Assembly (NCBI GenBank): GCA_021029095.1
Contig: JAJOHG010000003.1
Coordinates: forward strand, 372,001-436,000
DNA: 64,000 nt
Origin: Phellopilus nigrolimitatus
Lineage: Eukaryota; Basidiomycota; Agaricomycetes; Hymenochaetales; Hymenochaetaceae
Reading direction: 5' to 3'
Shown here: piece by piece, positions 34,564 to 55,033 of the stretch
How the letters are laid out: each line of letters opens with the position of its first letter
How positions within the stretch are numbered: the first letter of the stretch is position 1
Position numbers and translations under genes: made by a program
Notes under the pieces: generated by a model
Told to the model about the DNA's origin: nothing
The model's input: only the letters and a program-made list of their open reading frames with translations
Database searches by the model: none

Positions 34564-36205
34564 TCATGCAGTCACGGCGGTAGAAGCAGCAGGTAAAGAG
34601 GACACCGGAGAGTTCAAGGACGTAAAAGGACCTCCAAACTTCTCCATGGCCAATGTAAGCTTTCTCCACGTGACGAGCTGGAGGGGCGTGTAGTAGTGCA
34701 TGTTCGTCCACAGGAAGAGTCGTCCATACTCGGAATCCACCTTCGCATAATCCACTGCAGATAAGAAAGGTGACGTGTCAGATCAACGTGAGAGTTAGTA
34801 GAGCTCGAAAAGAGCTTACCTTCGACAGAAGACCGCATACTAAGATAAGACTTCGTCACGTCCGTGATAATGGCGTCAACTTCCCAACGAATGCACTACG
34901 CATGTTTGAGTTAATAGTTAATTTGAAAGAAGAAATAAAATTCGAGCTGAGATCTACCTCCATCATTTGTCTTGGATCGTTTACCGTCCAAACCATAAGT
35001 TTCTTCCCCGCGGCCTTGCACTCTTTCCTGAACCTGCTCAAACGTCAGAAAAAAAGGAATGCGGATGGCCTAATATGGTGATCTTGTTTACCTTTCTCCT
35101 TCCCATGTCTGCAATGCAGCAAATCCCATTGAGAACGCATCACAACCCTGCCAGAAGTACTCGCGTGCAACATATGGGCTCAGCCCAATATGGGCCCGAC
35201 AGCAATAAGGGATTAGCGTCTTCGCCGGCTCAATGAACTTGGGATGCCAAAGGCCGAGAATAATGCGCGGCGCAAGGAGTGTCTCCCAGTTGTCGTAGGA
35301 TGAAATGATGGTGTGCATGAGCGGAAAGAGACGCGTTGGATCATTGAAGACCTTCACATCGACATTGATAAGAACATGGCGATTCTCCTCCTAGATGAGA
35401 AACATGGTGAATACTAAAGTGGTAGCCTCGAAAGAACATACATACCTTCATAAGAAGCGCAACAGTTTCCGCGAACGTAGGAATTGCCTGCTTCGGCTCC
35501 TTCTTCGTCCTAGCATGCTCCATTCCGTCAGGACCATACCAGTTTTTCTCCCTTATCAAGCCTAACACAATAAAATGAGCAAATCGAAAAAGTAAAAATA
35601 TCAAAAAGTATACCTTCCATGTCTGTCGTACGATCTAAACCTATAATAAATATTTTTGAATCATTGTCAAAGCCGCATAAATAAATCTGCTAAAGAACTG
35701 ACTTTGGTCGTGGAACATCATTACCACGTTGTCGAGCGACACATGGACGTCTGGGAGCGTATGTCACGGGGCGCACCGGGCGCATGCGACTTGGAAACGT
35801 TACCGCTCTCAATGCCCTCGCTGCCATCCCGCATCGCTTTCTCAAAACTCGCCAGGCTGTTCTCCGGATAAGCAGCAGAGGCCTTGATGATTCGAAATTG
35901 TATTTCGGACCGGGTTTTCCGGGTTTGGGTGACCGGATTTGGGTGACACGCAATATGAGAAGGAGAATTACGGCACAGCAGCGTCAGGTGGACAGATGGT
36001 CAGGCAAGATAGGCAATTGGGAAGCATCAGTGGCGTTCTAATACGTAGAGCATGATGACGAATACATACACCTCGATGTCCCCAGCAATCTATAGTCACG
36101 AAATGGCTGTTGTCAGTAACGACACTCCATATGAAGAAAAGAAAGAAACGGACCAGGCAGTCTACGCTCGCCCTCAGAAGCTGACTTGGTAGAAAACTGC
36201 GACAT
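34564..36205 (-). CDS. glycerophosphodiester phosphodiesterase, PGC1-like
   Basis: A 327-residue GDPD-family enzyme that cleaves glycerophosphodiesters or, in the Pgc1 branch, phosphatidylglycerol. Ten exons close in frame: 36205-36154, 36089-36070, 35882-35804, 35750-35703, 35640-35614, 35561-35446, 35390-35092, 35033-34958, 34895-34820 and 34754-34564. The catalytic pattern is complete: CWGHRGASAAYPENSLASFE (His and Glu), GIESDVHVS (Glu and Asp) and VMMFHDQSLDRTTD (second His). Later family blocks are NVDVKVFNDPTRLF, LGLWHPKFIEPAKTL, LMVWTVNDPRQMME and RWEVDAIITDVTKSYL. The second exon is only 20 bases, and the intron after it is long (187 bases). Location at lipid droplets or mitochondria, as for yeast Pgc1, is by analogy. 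Confidence 0.92.
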
Positions 36206-36935
36206 GTCAGCTTTGTAGAGGCTTAGAAATTGAGGGGGTCGGGTCCAGAGCCAACTGCGACAAAGGGAGATTGAAAAGTAAGCCAACCGTGCTGTCTCTC
36301 GTAGGGGAGCTGAGACAAGCCGGGCAAATCGGAAGACTGAGGAGACGAAGGATGGAATCGTGGTGGTGGTGGTGGTACGATACGAGCCGCCGAGGGTTCG
36401 AGACGTTTAAGTACCCTCGAGCTGAAGCGAGACTTCGAACGCCAGACATGGTTGCCGAGAATGGCAACATTATGTAGTAAATTTGCCGCTTATTTAATGG
36501 ATCGTCCGTCCAGGGTCGTCCGTTACGGTTAGCCGTGCCCCATTAACTTTTTTCTCCTTTCAGATGGAAAACGAGAATAGAAAGGAACGTGCTCAAGAAG
36601 ACCGAATAGCCCTTAGACTTTGCTGCACGTTTTCATTCCCCACTGTGCGCCACCCGGGGAATCCGATTGGTTCATTTCGCTTCGTATCCGCGGTAGGAAG
36701 CGCCCAGACACGTCAAGCGGTGATACTGCCGTACACGGGACTCGGTCATTTGCTTTTTATCTACCGTAAAACCTTGTCTGAGCTCCGGCTGACGTACAGA
36801 AGTTGACAGTAAAAGCGGATAAATTTTACCAACGTCGGAAACCGAACTGTCATGTATATCCGGAACTACAACATGCACGTTCTCGCCCACATATTTCTAA
36901 CAGAATTCGGGTTACATAACGTACACCACCTCTTG
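36206..36935. other. intergenic region between GDPD and arrestin-like genes
   Basis: It holds the GDPD promoter and the arrestin-like gene's 3' end. A short GTG/TGG microsatellite lies at about 36360-36376. No gene was recognised; the open frames lack family resemblance. Confidence 0.55.
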
Positions 36936-38549
36936 CTAATATCCGTCGTAAGTTAGCTCCGGTGCTGGGTGCTCGTCGAGTGTGGGATCGCTCTGGTCAG
37001 AGTATGCCGCTACGCCAACTTCATGGCCAAATTCATCAGTGGACCAAGCATCTGTGGTGAGCTTAATCGGAATGACAAGCCGGGCGTCTGAGAATGGCGA
37101 TTTTCCAGGATCTTCAGGGTGCATCGAGAGAACGATGAAGTCCTTCAGGCGGCGTTAGAACTTCTGACGAAAAACAACTGAAATACAAAAGCCACCTTTA
37201 CGTGCAGGCCACTTGCTTTGAAACCTGCGATCTTCACGCTCCGGTCCACTTTGAGTTCCCCGTACCATGCAACCCAGTCACGGCCACCTCCAAGGTTCGC
37301 TCCATCTTCTCTTCTAGCGTCGGTACCGTAACCCCTGAATACGCCTTCGCCGATCTGTACAGTCTTCCAAATGTCCGTGTTGTTACCGCGTGGGGGCGTC
37401 GCGCGCTTCGAAATACTCCTTACATCGACGCTCGTCTGGCGAAGGAGTTGTATGCGAGTCATCCCTGGCTTCGAGAAGGCGAGGTCACCAGGATTATTGT
37501 AGTCATAAGGGCCGGAAGAAGAGCGAAATACCGCGGGAGCATAAGGAAGGTATGAGGCGAGGGAAAAGGCAGATGATATGAGAAAAAGATGGAAAGGTAT
37601 GACGTCGTTCATACAGTATACATGCGTGTTCGGAAGATATAACTAGGAGTTGGGCACTAAGCTGAAGCAACAAGTGAAAATAGAAATTAAAACGGACATT
37701 AATATTGATATCGTCACCACGGGGGAGTTTCGCCTTAATGACTTCCCGGTGCAAAGCCCAATCCTCGTTATATATTGCAGATGGATGCGTAAAATTCGTC
37801 GTTAAAGAGCCTGGAAGAGGGAAAGCAGGACGCGAGCGCGGGCGAAAATTGAAAGGGGTTGACACAGTGCTATATGCGAAAATCTACAAATTAGTTATAT
37901 GCACTTCCACGCGGATGATGAAACAACATACGTATTTGCGAGGCCAAATAGACTGACTTTGCGTCTAACAACAGTCGCAGATACAGTGTAGTCAATATTA
38001 GCAGAAAACCCAGGTACCCCGGAAAGATGCTCCTCAAAAGTTGGTGGTAAGGGATAGGTCGCCTTCCCGTCGCTGAATGTCATCGGAAGAGTAAGTGCGA
38101 AAGACAGAGACGAAGGACAGGGTCCCGGAGAGAATTCGCGAGTCCAAAGCGTTTTCGTGTCAAGACATAGCAAAGAAGTGTTCGTGCCCCCCTCAGCGAT
38201 TTCCCTTAGGCGTAGGGCACCTTCAATCTAAACATAGTATAAAGTTAAGTAATTCGTAATATAATAAAATACTATGCAAATAAAATAAAAAAACCAAACA
38301 TACCTTGACATCGACGCTGAGAACTGAATCGACGTTCTTGAGCTCCACTGTGCCCTCGACAAGTCCACCGCGGCCATATTCAGGAAGAGTAACATCGTCA
38401 TTTTGGCCAACTAATCGTAGTACAACGCCGCCAGATCGCGAGTTCTTGACAAAGTTGCCCTGAGGCCGTCGAGCGCGCGGTCTTTGGGCAAGCAACTGCT
38501 CAGTGTCCGGCAGCTCATAGTGGTAGGATGGCAAGCTCGCCGTCGACAT
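36936..38549 (-). CDS. arrestin-like (alpha-arrestin) protein
   Basis: A 455-residue arrestin-fold protein with exons 38549-38304, 38227-37932, 37869-37698, 37642-37196 and 37142-36936 that close in frame. The N-terminal arrestin half shows LPEYGRGGLVEGTVELKN followed by SVDVKIEGALRLREIAEGGT and FALTLPMTFSDGKATYPLPP. The C-terminal half opens LYLPNTHVYCMNDVIPFHLF and ends in a short acidic tail. Such fungal arrestins usually recruit ubiquitin ligases to membrane cargo. No PPxY motif was seen, so the link to a HECT ligase is not supported by the sequence. One intron uses GTCCGT and ends at a TAG acceptor. The frame opens upstream at TTG; the ATG at 38549 is used. Confidence 0.85.
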
Positions 38550-39393
38550 TCTCGTCTTCGAGGCTAGGTACAACTCGGCCTAGGCAGATGATGGTGGTCA
38601 GGGAAAAACCGCTGGGTCTTCTCCAGAAGCACGCAGACCGCGCGCAGCGCTGACTATGTTGGAGCATCTACAGTGTGTCTCAAGCCAAGCTTTGTGAACG
38701 TGGTCACGACTGGGATCTGTGCACCATGCGCTTCCATACGTTCGGCTTTGCCTCCGAATCTATAATTGGTCATAGTCGTTGTCGCTGTGGGGAAATCTGT
38801 CCATTCTACCGACGGCATCGACAGAACCGCGGTGCTGCGCTGCGCTCGTGGGTTCTTGTGGAAGAAGCGCAGTTGAGTCGTGAGTATCGCCCGCTCGAGG
38901 CGCCCATGTTCAAGCGCTCAAATGTAGCCGTCCTCGGCCGAAATATATAAATTGAAGATAACGCAAATCATAGAAAGGCGCATCAAGAATCAACAAAGTC
39001 CAAAGATAATTCAAATTTGCTCAGAGATCATATGAGATCCAACTAAATGTTACCCAGTGCAGGTAGGCTTCCAAAATGAATTCTATCCCCTATTCTACAA
39101 TTTTTAGCATGAACAACACCAGAAAAACTTGAAAATAGACGATATGTACAGAGAGAATGACCAAGAGTTACGTCAGAAAGGCCGAGTTATAAGGAAAGCC
39201 CGTAGTTATATTTCTGAATGCATAAGCTCCTCGTAAATACCCATGCTCAAACAATGGGAAACAAGGCGTTTATGAACCAGGTATTTCACAACACCCTACG
39301 AGAGCGGCTAAAAGCAAGCGTATCCATTCGACGCTGACAATGTACATAGCTTCAGACACGCACAACATCGACGCAGCGTCTGCAGAATCGACA
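38550..39393. other. intergenic region between arrestin-like and SLC1-type genes
   Basis: It holds the promoter of the arrestin-like gene and the 3' end of the acyltransferase gene. A 91-codon + strand frame (38675-38950) shows no family resemblance. Nothing else was recognised. Confidence 0.55.
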
Positions 39394-40650
39394 TTACGAA
39401 CTCCCAGGGGAGTCCGACGGGGTATCTGGCCTATCAACAAGTACCATTCCTTCGTCCTCCTCCGTTTCCGTGCCTCGATCGCTCCCATTTCGTCTTGGTA
39501 GCAGAGAGGGTGACGTATCGACGGCCAGTGGCGCAGATGCGGACGTATCTTCATCAGCAGCTTCATGGACCTCTGTAGGAGGTGTGTCGGGCCGGCTTGG
39601 CTCAGGAGCTTGCTGGGCAGGAATGGGGGTTATAATGGAAGATTTCTCCTCGCCTATAGTTTGAGGGACCTCGGGGCGACCGCCAGATATCTCGTACAGG
39701 GCTTCGAGCATTTGCTCGCGGACTTTCACTGCCAGCTCTCCGACGTCGGATGCCGTTAGGCCGACAGTTGGCACCGGCGGCAGAACTAAAAAAATAAACG
39801 ATGAAAGGAAACCCAGAAAAGACACAAAACGTAATTTGTACCTTTGATTTTCAGCTTGCCGCTTTCGAAAACACCTTTGCGGTACAATCGGTAATAATGC
39901 TCGCAAACGACAGGTGTAATCGGCACACCCGACTGAACAGCAAGATGGAAAGCACCTTTCTTGAACGGAAGCAAACTCGGCTTCTCGCTGAGGGTGCGCG
40001 TGCCTTCGGGGAAAACCCACAGAGAAGTCTTGCGATCTTTCATCGCCTTCCCCGCCTCCGTGACCGACTGCACCGCTCGGGCATTACTCTTGCGATCGAT
40101 AAATACGGCGCCGGACAGTGTCATGAATTGACCCAAAAGCGGCATCCATTTAAGCTCCTTCTTCGATGTCATGGATGACTGGGTGGGAAATATACTGTAG
40201 ATGCCGAATGGAGTACGATATGTGATTTTCCAAAGCAAGCATAGTCGGACTTAACGGTCAGGCTTTTGAAGACGCACTCAGAGGTCATGGTAGTGCGCAC
40301 CGTCCGACGAAGAGTATATCTAGCATGCTCTGATGGTTTCCAATCATAACAGCTGGCTTAACTGCCAAGTGCTCCTCTCCCTCGACCTCGATATATATCC
40401 CCAGCAGTCTGCTCGCAAGGGCGTAGAAACTGCGGGCAACTATCCAGTTGATGTCGAAGCGCCTCCCGATGAGAGTCATCCCGATCGATGCAAAAACGCC
40501 CCAAACCGAACATACACCCATCGTCGAGAGAAAAAGTCCGAGTCGGACGTAGTAACGCGCAAGCGGGGATGCATTGGACGCAGTGTGCAGGAGGAACACA
40601 GGGAGTGAAAGGTAAGCGAGAGGCTTGAAGAGAGACGTTAGCAACGACAT
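39394..40650 (-). CDS. SLC1: 1-acyl-sn-glycerol-3-phosphate acyltransferase (Slc1/AGPAT type)
   Basis: A 364-residue lysophosphatidic acid acyltransferase that makes phosphatidic acid at the ER. Exons 40650-40301, 40194-39842 and 39785-39394 close in frame. The N-terminus has membrane helices (LAYLSLPVFLLHTASN, LFLSTMGVCSVWGVFASIGM). The acyltransferase motifs are complete: NHQSMLDILFVGR (HX4D type), SGAVFIDRKSN, VFPEGTR and VQSGVPITPVVCEHYY. The C-terminal 100 residues are an acidic Ser/Pro-rich tail not found in yeast Slc1. The first intron is about 106 bases, longer than neighbours. The gene is divergent from NOP14, about 260 bases between starts. Confidence 0.93.
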
Positions 40651-40909
40651 TGTTGTCCGTTTCGCGACCTCGAGGTCTTTGCTGTGGTCGTCGTCGACAG
40701 TGACGGTTCAGAGCAAGATGCAATATGCTCTGAGTCGGACGACGACTGTGCCCACTGCCCGGAGTCCGGACAAGTGCGGATTCAAGCACTTTTGTGCAGA
40801 TCCCACATAAAAGGAAATTCTCCAACGAAACTCGAAATTTGTTCGACGATGTCAGGTCACTTGTGCACCTCTGGCTACTTTCGTCTTCCGGCGCTCTACC
40901 AGCGATAAT

Positions 40910-43900
40910 ATGGCAAAGGGCTCCCAACTATCCCAGCTCCAATCTGCGCTCTCTCAAGCTGGTCTTAATCGCCAACCGCCGCTGGGAAAGAAGCGCAAGC
41001 ATGCATCTTCTCGAGAAACGGACAATGACAAGAAAGCTAAGAAATTGCAAGAGATACAGCAGAAGCTGAATCCGTTCGATGTCAAGGTCACGAAACTCAA
41101 GCATGATGTAGGAGGAAGGAAGTTGAAGGGCGTTACCGGTCGGCCGCAGGAGAGCAAGCAAGCTGGCATTGAGCAGGTATGCTGAGTATTCACCGCAACC
41201 TAGTGCTGTGACTGACGCAAATTAACATAGCGCAAGAAAACACTCCTCAAGGAGTATGAGATGAAGAACCATGCAGGAGGCTGTTATTGACCGACGTTTC
41301 GGTGAAAACGACCCGAGCATGAATCCGGAGGAGCGCATGTTAGAACGTTTCACGAAGGAACGCCAGCGAACTTCCAAGGGTGCTGTATTTAATCTGGAGG
41401 ATGAAGATGACCTCACACATTATGGGCAAAGCTTGTCCAGGCTGGATGACTTTGACGACGCGGGTTTGGGTTTGGACGCGGATGACGATGCCGACGAATC
41501 AGACGGTCTGTCTCATCTTATTTTTACTATTTCATTTTCTTTTACATGGATGAATCGCAGGGAAAATCGATAGACAAACCGTGAAGAATGTTCACTTTGG
41601 AGGATTCGACGATGACGATGAGGAAGAGGACGAAGAGGGGCAGGTACGTTGATTAATGGTTTTATGCAGCAGAACGCTAATGATAGTTTACGTCCTAGCC
41701 ACCAAGGAAGAAATCTAAAGCAGAGGTCATGGCGGAAGTCATTGCGAAAAGCAAACAACACAAGGTTAGTATTGTCTCTGGAGTAACCTATTTACTCCCC
41801 CGCTCACATAAAGAATACGTGTATCATCTATTATCTCCTTTCAGTACGAGAGACAATCCCAAAAGCAAGAAGATGCCGATACTCGCCACCAACTCGATCA
41901 GGAACTAGACGACATTCGTGGCTTGCTTTTCGCCGGGACTGACGCTGACGGAGTCTCGACGAAGCTTGCAAATCAAAATAAGCACGAGGACCAAGATTAC
42001 GATCAGCATGTCCGCGAACTCGCACTTGATAAACGAGCGAGACCGAAAGACCGGACGAAGACGGAAGAAGAACTCGCATTAGAGACGAAGGAATCACTGG
42101 AGAGCGCGGAGAGGAAAAGGCAAAGACGCATGATGGGCGAAGATGACGAGAGCAGTGATGACGAAAAGCGAACAAGCAAGAAGAAAGCTATAAGAAACAC
42201 GGGCGCAGACGATCTTGAGGATGATTTCTTAGGCGACGATGATGTACGACTGGATGAGCTTGGGACAGGGCTTAAAGAAGATGAGGCTGCAGAAAGTTCA
42301 GGCGAAACAGAGTCGGGCAGCGAAGCGGACGAAGAAATGCCCGAAGAGGATGACGATGATGATAGCAGCGATGGGGAGGATGGTTCTACCGACTCGGACG
42401 ATGAATCGGCCGGATCTCGAGTGTCGAAAACAAAACATTTAAAGACAAAAGGCAAGGCTATCGGAAAAGAGCTTCCGTTCACTTTCCCTTGCCCAGAATC
42501 GCATGACGAGTTTCTGACCATTGTCGAGGATATCGATGACGAAGACGTCCCTACCGTTGTTCAGCGGATCCGTGCACTATACCACCCGAGCCTCGGACAG
42601 GACAATAAATTTAAACTCCAGGTTGGTTGTCAGATTCTATCATTTTGCAGATATTAACATTCCTATCACAGGCATTGACTGGCGTACTTATCGACTACAT
42701 CCTGCACATTACCTCACCTCCTTCGCCAATGATTGGCCTCCTCCCCTCTTTCATTCCCCATCTTCATGCCCTGACCAGTTCATATCCCGTCGAATCCGCG
42801 GGTCATTTCATCTCAAAACTTAAGCTCATGCAAAAGAATCTCATGCGTGGCCTATTGAAAGGGGCGACTTCGTCCATTGCAAAAACGTGGCCAGGCACTT
42901 CTGAGCTAGCATTACTTTGGACGATAAGTCACATATGGCCGACTAGTGACATGAATCATCCTGTCATCTCTCCGACACGTCTACTGATGGGTTCTTACCT
43001 CGGACTTGGTCGCATTAGATCGCTTCGGATATCTCGAGTGGTCTGTTCCTGTGCACGCTTTTTCTCCGTTTCGAAGAGTATTCAAAGCGTCTTGTCCCCG
43101 AAGTCGTAACCTTTCTTTTGAACGCGATCCTTCTCTTGGCTCCCCACCGCTACAAAGATGCGAAGTCTCTCCCAGGTGCCTTCCCTTGCCCTGACTTAAA
43201 TAGTGCTATTTGTCGGCCCTTGCGACTAGGCAAGAAAACTGCGAAGACATTGATCCCAGGGTTACCGAATCTTGTGAATATCCTGACGGATGAAACTACA
43301 AATGTTGAACAGGACAAGGTTGACCTTCTCGCGACATCGCTGGATCTCTTGGGTCGATTTGCAGACATGTACAAAAGCTTGGATGGGTTTATAGAACTCT
43401 TCCAACCTGCAGGCGCTGTATTAGATGTCCTTGATCATGAATGGGCTTCAGAGTCATTGAAGGTCTGTGGACATTTTCTCGCCAACTCTCTCACTCCACT
43501 TATCTGGCTGGTACCTTTTCCAGACAAAGCTTATGAATGCGCAGGACATGCTAAGTCGATTACTGAAATTCGCTCGTCAGTCGAGGCGCCCCCTAGCTCT
43601 TCAAGCCCATAAGCCCATTCCTATTGCAACATACATCCCCAAATTTGAAAGCACCTCGTCAAGCTACATGCGGAAGAATGATCCCGATCACGAGCGGGCC
43701 GCAGCGTCAAAATTGCGATATCAGTACAAGCAGGAACGCAAGGGAGCCATACGCGAACTCCGGAAAGATACGCGCTTCTTGTCTGCTGTGAAGCAAAAGG
43801 AGCAGCAGGAGAAGGACCGCTCGTATGCAAACAGCATGAATAAAGTCTTTTCGACCTTGGAAAGCGAGAGGGCGGAACAGAAGAAAATGGATAAAGAGAA

Positions 43901-43934
43901 AATTAGAGAGAAAAAGCGGTCGGGGAGAAAGTGA
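40910..43934 (+). CDS. NOP14: Nop14, 40S ribosome biogenesis factor, with two apparent frameshifts
   Basis: A homolog of Nop14, an essential nucleolar factor for 18S rRNA processing and 40S assembly. Exons are 40910-41176, 41231-41505, 41561-41643, 41699-41764, 41845-42621, 42672-43462 and 43524-43934. Family sequence includes [58 protein letters not shown], a long acidic middle, [34 protein letters not shown] and the basic C-terminus [15 protein letters not shown]. Exon 2 has one extra base at about 41281 (KNHAGG then a stop, instead of continuing [10 protein letters not shown]), and exon 6 lacks one base at about 43023-43025 (between GRIRS and [10 protein letters not shown]). No splice site explains either. 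As read, the gene would be truncated. Confidence 0.88.
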
Positions 43935-44480
43935 TGCCACCTTCCTCGCGAATGACATGTTCTACTATTCCTATACAGTACAACAGCTTATACTGAGCGA
44001 GTACATTTTCTGATATGCGTTGTTTCTTGTAATCGTATCAGCTCATACTAACACGACGCTGCCTTTCCTCGACTGTGGATATACTCATACCGTCTAAGCA
44101 TCCAATCGCTTACCTTATCTTTTGAATTCCCTTTCCTCCTTTCCCTAATTTACGAAGTTGCAGATTTGTATAATCGGGCGGGTTCCGAGATGCGATTTTA
44201 TTATTATCGATATATGGCATTTGGAATTGCAGGCTTAGAAAAACTGTTAGAGCTTTTCGTTCTTGGATTGATTTTCCTCGATCTAAATGGAAGGAATTTA
44301 TCCACACGCCATCGTTCTTCTGAGAAACGTTAACAGGGGGCGAAAGTCAATGACTTTTATTAAGGCGGCAATAGGAACCACAATCAACTTCAGGGCCGGC
44401 TATCTCGTGTATGGATCGGCGTGTCTACGTTAGCTTCGCGTCATTTAAGACTACGTTTCATTAACCTCTCAAGCGAGTGG
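43935..44480. other. intergenic region between NOP14 and ATR
   Basis: It holds the 3' end of NOP14 and the ATR promoter. No gene was recognised. Confidence 0.6.
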
Positions 44481-53051
<8,571 letters not shown>

Positions 53052-53199
53052 AAAATGAAATCGACTTGTACAATGTACCTTTCTGTATCGTTATATCTCG
53101 CCCTGTATTTTTTTCTTCTCGCAGTGCATGTAACTGCGCATTCTTACAATCTTATACATACATCATATAATACAGTCGGAGCCTAAAGCCTTCGTCATA

Positions 53200-54134
53200 T
53201 CAGCCCTCCAATTCTTTTTTCAGCTTCTCCAGCAAGTTCTCCTTCTCAATGAGAGTCGTTCTCCACTTGTCCTGTTCTGCTATGACTTGTTTTCGGGCTT
53301 TTTCTAGGCGCTCCGCCTCCTCTTGAACCATCGCTTGGGTGAACTCAGGCGTCCCTCCTAGCTTTGTGTCCGCAATAGACTCAGAGTTTGCCGTATGAAA
53401 GGGAACAGGCCGTCTCTTCGATTTTGGCAGAGGCGTTGGTGGATTTGCCATCAAGATGTTGAGGAAGGATTGGAACGGATCGTTAAAGACTACTTCGTCG
53501 TACTGCCAGGAGTGCACGGGCCCGGCCTTGGCGGCAACTTCTGGCGGGGGGATCTCAGGTTCACCGCTCCCAATGACCGTCCAAGGATGTAGTTTCAGGT
53601 GGTGATAGAGCATGTACTGTTTCTCGCCCGACTCCTGAATGAAATTGATTCGGATTTGTATCTCAAATTCTCCCCATCTGCAAGAGAATGAGCACTGTGT
53701 GAGCTCAGGCAGCTATAGGTTGGCATACCCTGTCTCCGTCACCTCGAAGGGGGGTTTATCGACGTCTGTTGAGATTGCAACGGCTCAGCATACATGCAGA
53801 AAAATAGGCGCATTGTCCTACTTCTCGTCTGATTTGCATACGTATCATGGAGCTTGAATGTTACGCGCTTGATGAAGTAGTTGATGTCATCTGCTCCGCC
53901 AACCTTGTCTGAGTCTGGTGAAGAGGCAGCACTGCGCACGGCGACAGTCCATCTGTGGGTATGGTCCGGATGCTGGGAGCTAGCACGCTCCTCGGGGGTC
54001 AAAACAACCGCAGAGTTTCCATAGATAATAGGTCTGTGTATGCTCAAGCCCTATATATATTGTCAATTAACAGCAGAGGTATGCAGGAGCTGTATTACAT
54101 GACTTACTCTTACCCGGACGCGCTCGTTAGACAT
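53200..54134 (-). CDS. YAF9: Yaf9, YEATS-domain subunit of NuA4/SWR1
   Basis: A 256-residue YEATS protein that reads acylated histone lysines in the NuA4 acetyltransferase and SWR1 remodeller. Exons 54134-54108, 54050-53822, 53765-53729 and 53677-53200 close in frame. The YEATS domain reads RPIIYGNSAVVLTPEERA, HTHRWTVAVRS, YFIKRVTFKLHDTYANQTRN, then FEVTETGWGEFEIQIRINF and YHHLKLHPW. The C-terminal coiled coil (AERLEKARKQVIAEQDKWRT) is as in Yaf9/GAS41. The first exon is nine codons long. The gene converges on ATR and is divergent from COX7. Confidence 0.94.
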
Positions 54135-54253
54135 GACAATGGTCGCGGCGACTGCAGGAAGAGGGCGCGTCGCGTACCGGGCTGACCCGGAAGAGTTTGT
54201 ATCGCCACTTCAAGGCCGCTTCACATCCTACCACCACCGTCGCTGTTGTCGCC

Positions 54254-54688
54254 ATGGATTACCTCGTGAAGAGTCTGTTTAATTCTCTTAGAGTATCTTG
54301 CCAAGCGCTGACTATACTATGCTATTGTGCAGTCAAGAACAACGTCCAGGAGAAGCAGAGATACTACCAGGTGCGAACAATACAACAGCATTCACCAAAT
54401 TCTGCTCTGTACTCAACGTGTATATTATTTCTCAGAATGACACGAGGCCTCTCTACTGGCGTCCACCTCGCTCCCGTCTCTACCTAAGTACGTCCGAAGT
54501 CAATTGATTTGTTATGAGGTTATCGAAACAGTTTTGACTTCAGACACTTGGTTTACGGGATTGGCCGTTGGACTTGTTGGTGTGGGCTATGGTGCTGTTC
54601 AATTGGTCAAGGTATGTTAACGAACAGGCCAGTCTACCTTCCGAGCTAATCTAATGTATGCCTCGTTTGTCAGGGCAAGCCTACATGA
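54254..54688 (+). CDS. COX7: cytochrome c oxidase subunit 7 (COX7/VIIa type)
   Basis: A 63-residue homolog of the small inner-membrane subunit of cytochrome c oxidase. Five exons (54254-54272, 54333-54370, 54436-54487, 54544-54611 and 54674-54688) close in frame. The family hallmark NDTRPLYWRPPRSRLYL is followed by one membrane helix (TGLAVGLVGVGYGAVQLV) and the end GKPT. The first exon is 19 bases and the last is 15. The first donor (GTCTGT) is the least certain; it was chosen because it keeps the frame. The start lies 120 bases from the divergent YAF9 start. Confidence 0.83.
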
Positions 54689-55033
54689 GCTTGGCGCGAA
54701 TAGCAGTTGCACAATGGATGTCTCCTATACAGTGTTCATCACATTAACACCAATTCAATAGACACCAATACATTTCAATCTTCCACCGCGTTATTGCGGT
54801 TCTGAGTTCAAAAGCAAAGGGCGATATGTTGGTCATATCTAACGTCGACGTTCAGATTTATGTGATTTTTGACGACGTTTACGAGTATCTATCTCTTCCC
54901 TTTCTCGCGTCGACACTTCGAACTGTTATTGCGTTATTTATGTAGAATCTAACTATTAATTGAATGATAATGGTTTATTTGCGACTCAGATCTGAGTAGC
55001 TGAGACCCGTCCTCGACTCGCCTTCTGACCACC
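54689..55033. other. intergenic region between COX7 and COA3
   Basis: No gene was recognised. It holds the COX7 3' end and the COA3 promoter. Confidence 0.6.

Noticed and set aside
36360..36376. GTG/TGG microsatellite as part of a coding His tract
   Set aside because: The minus frame encoding HHHHH shows no domain and lies upstream of the GDPD start with no splice link.
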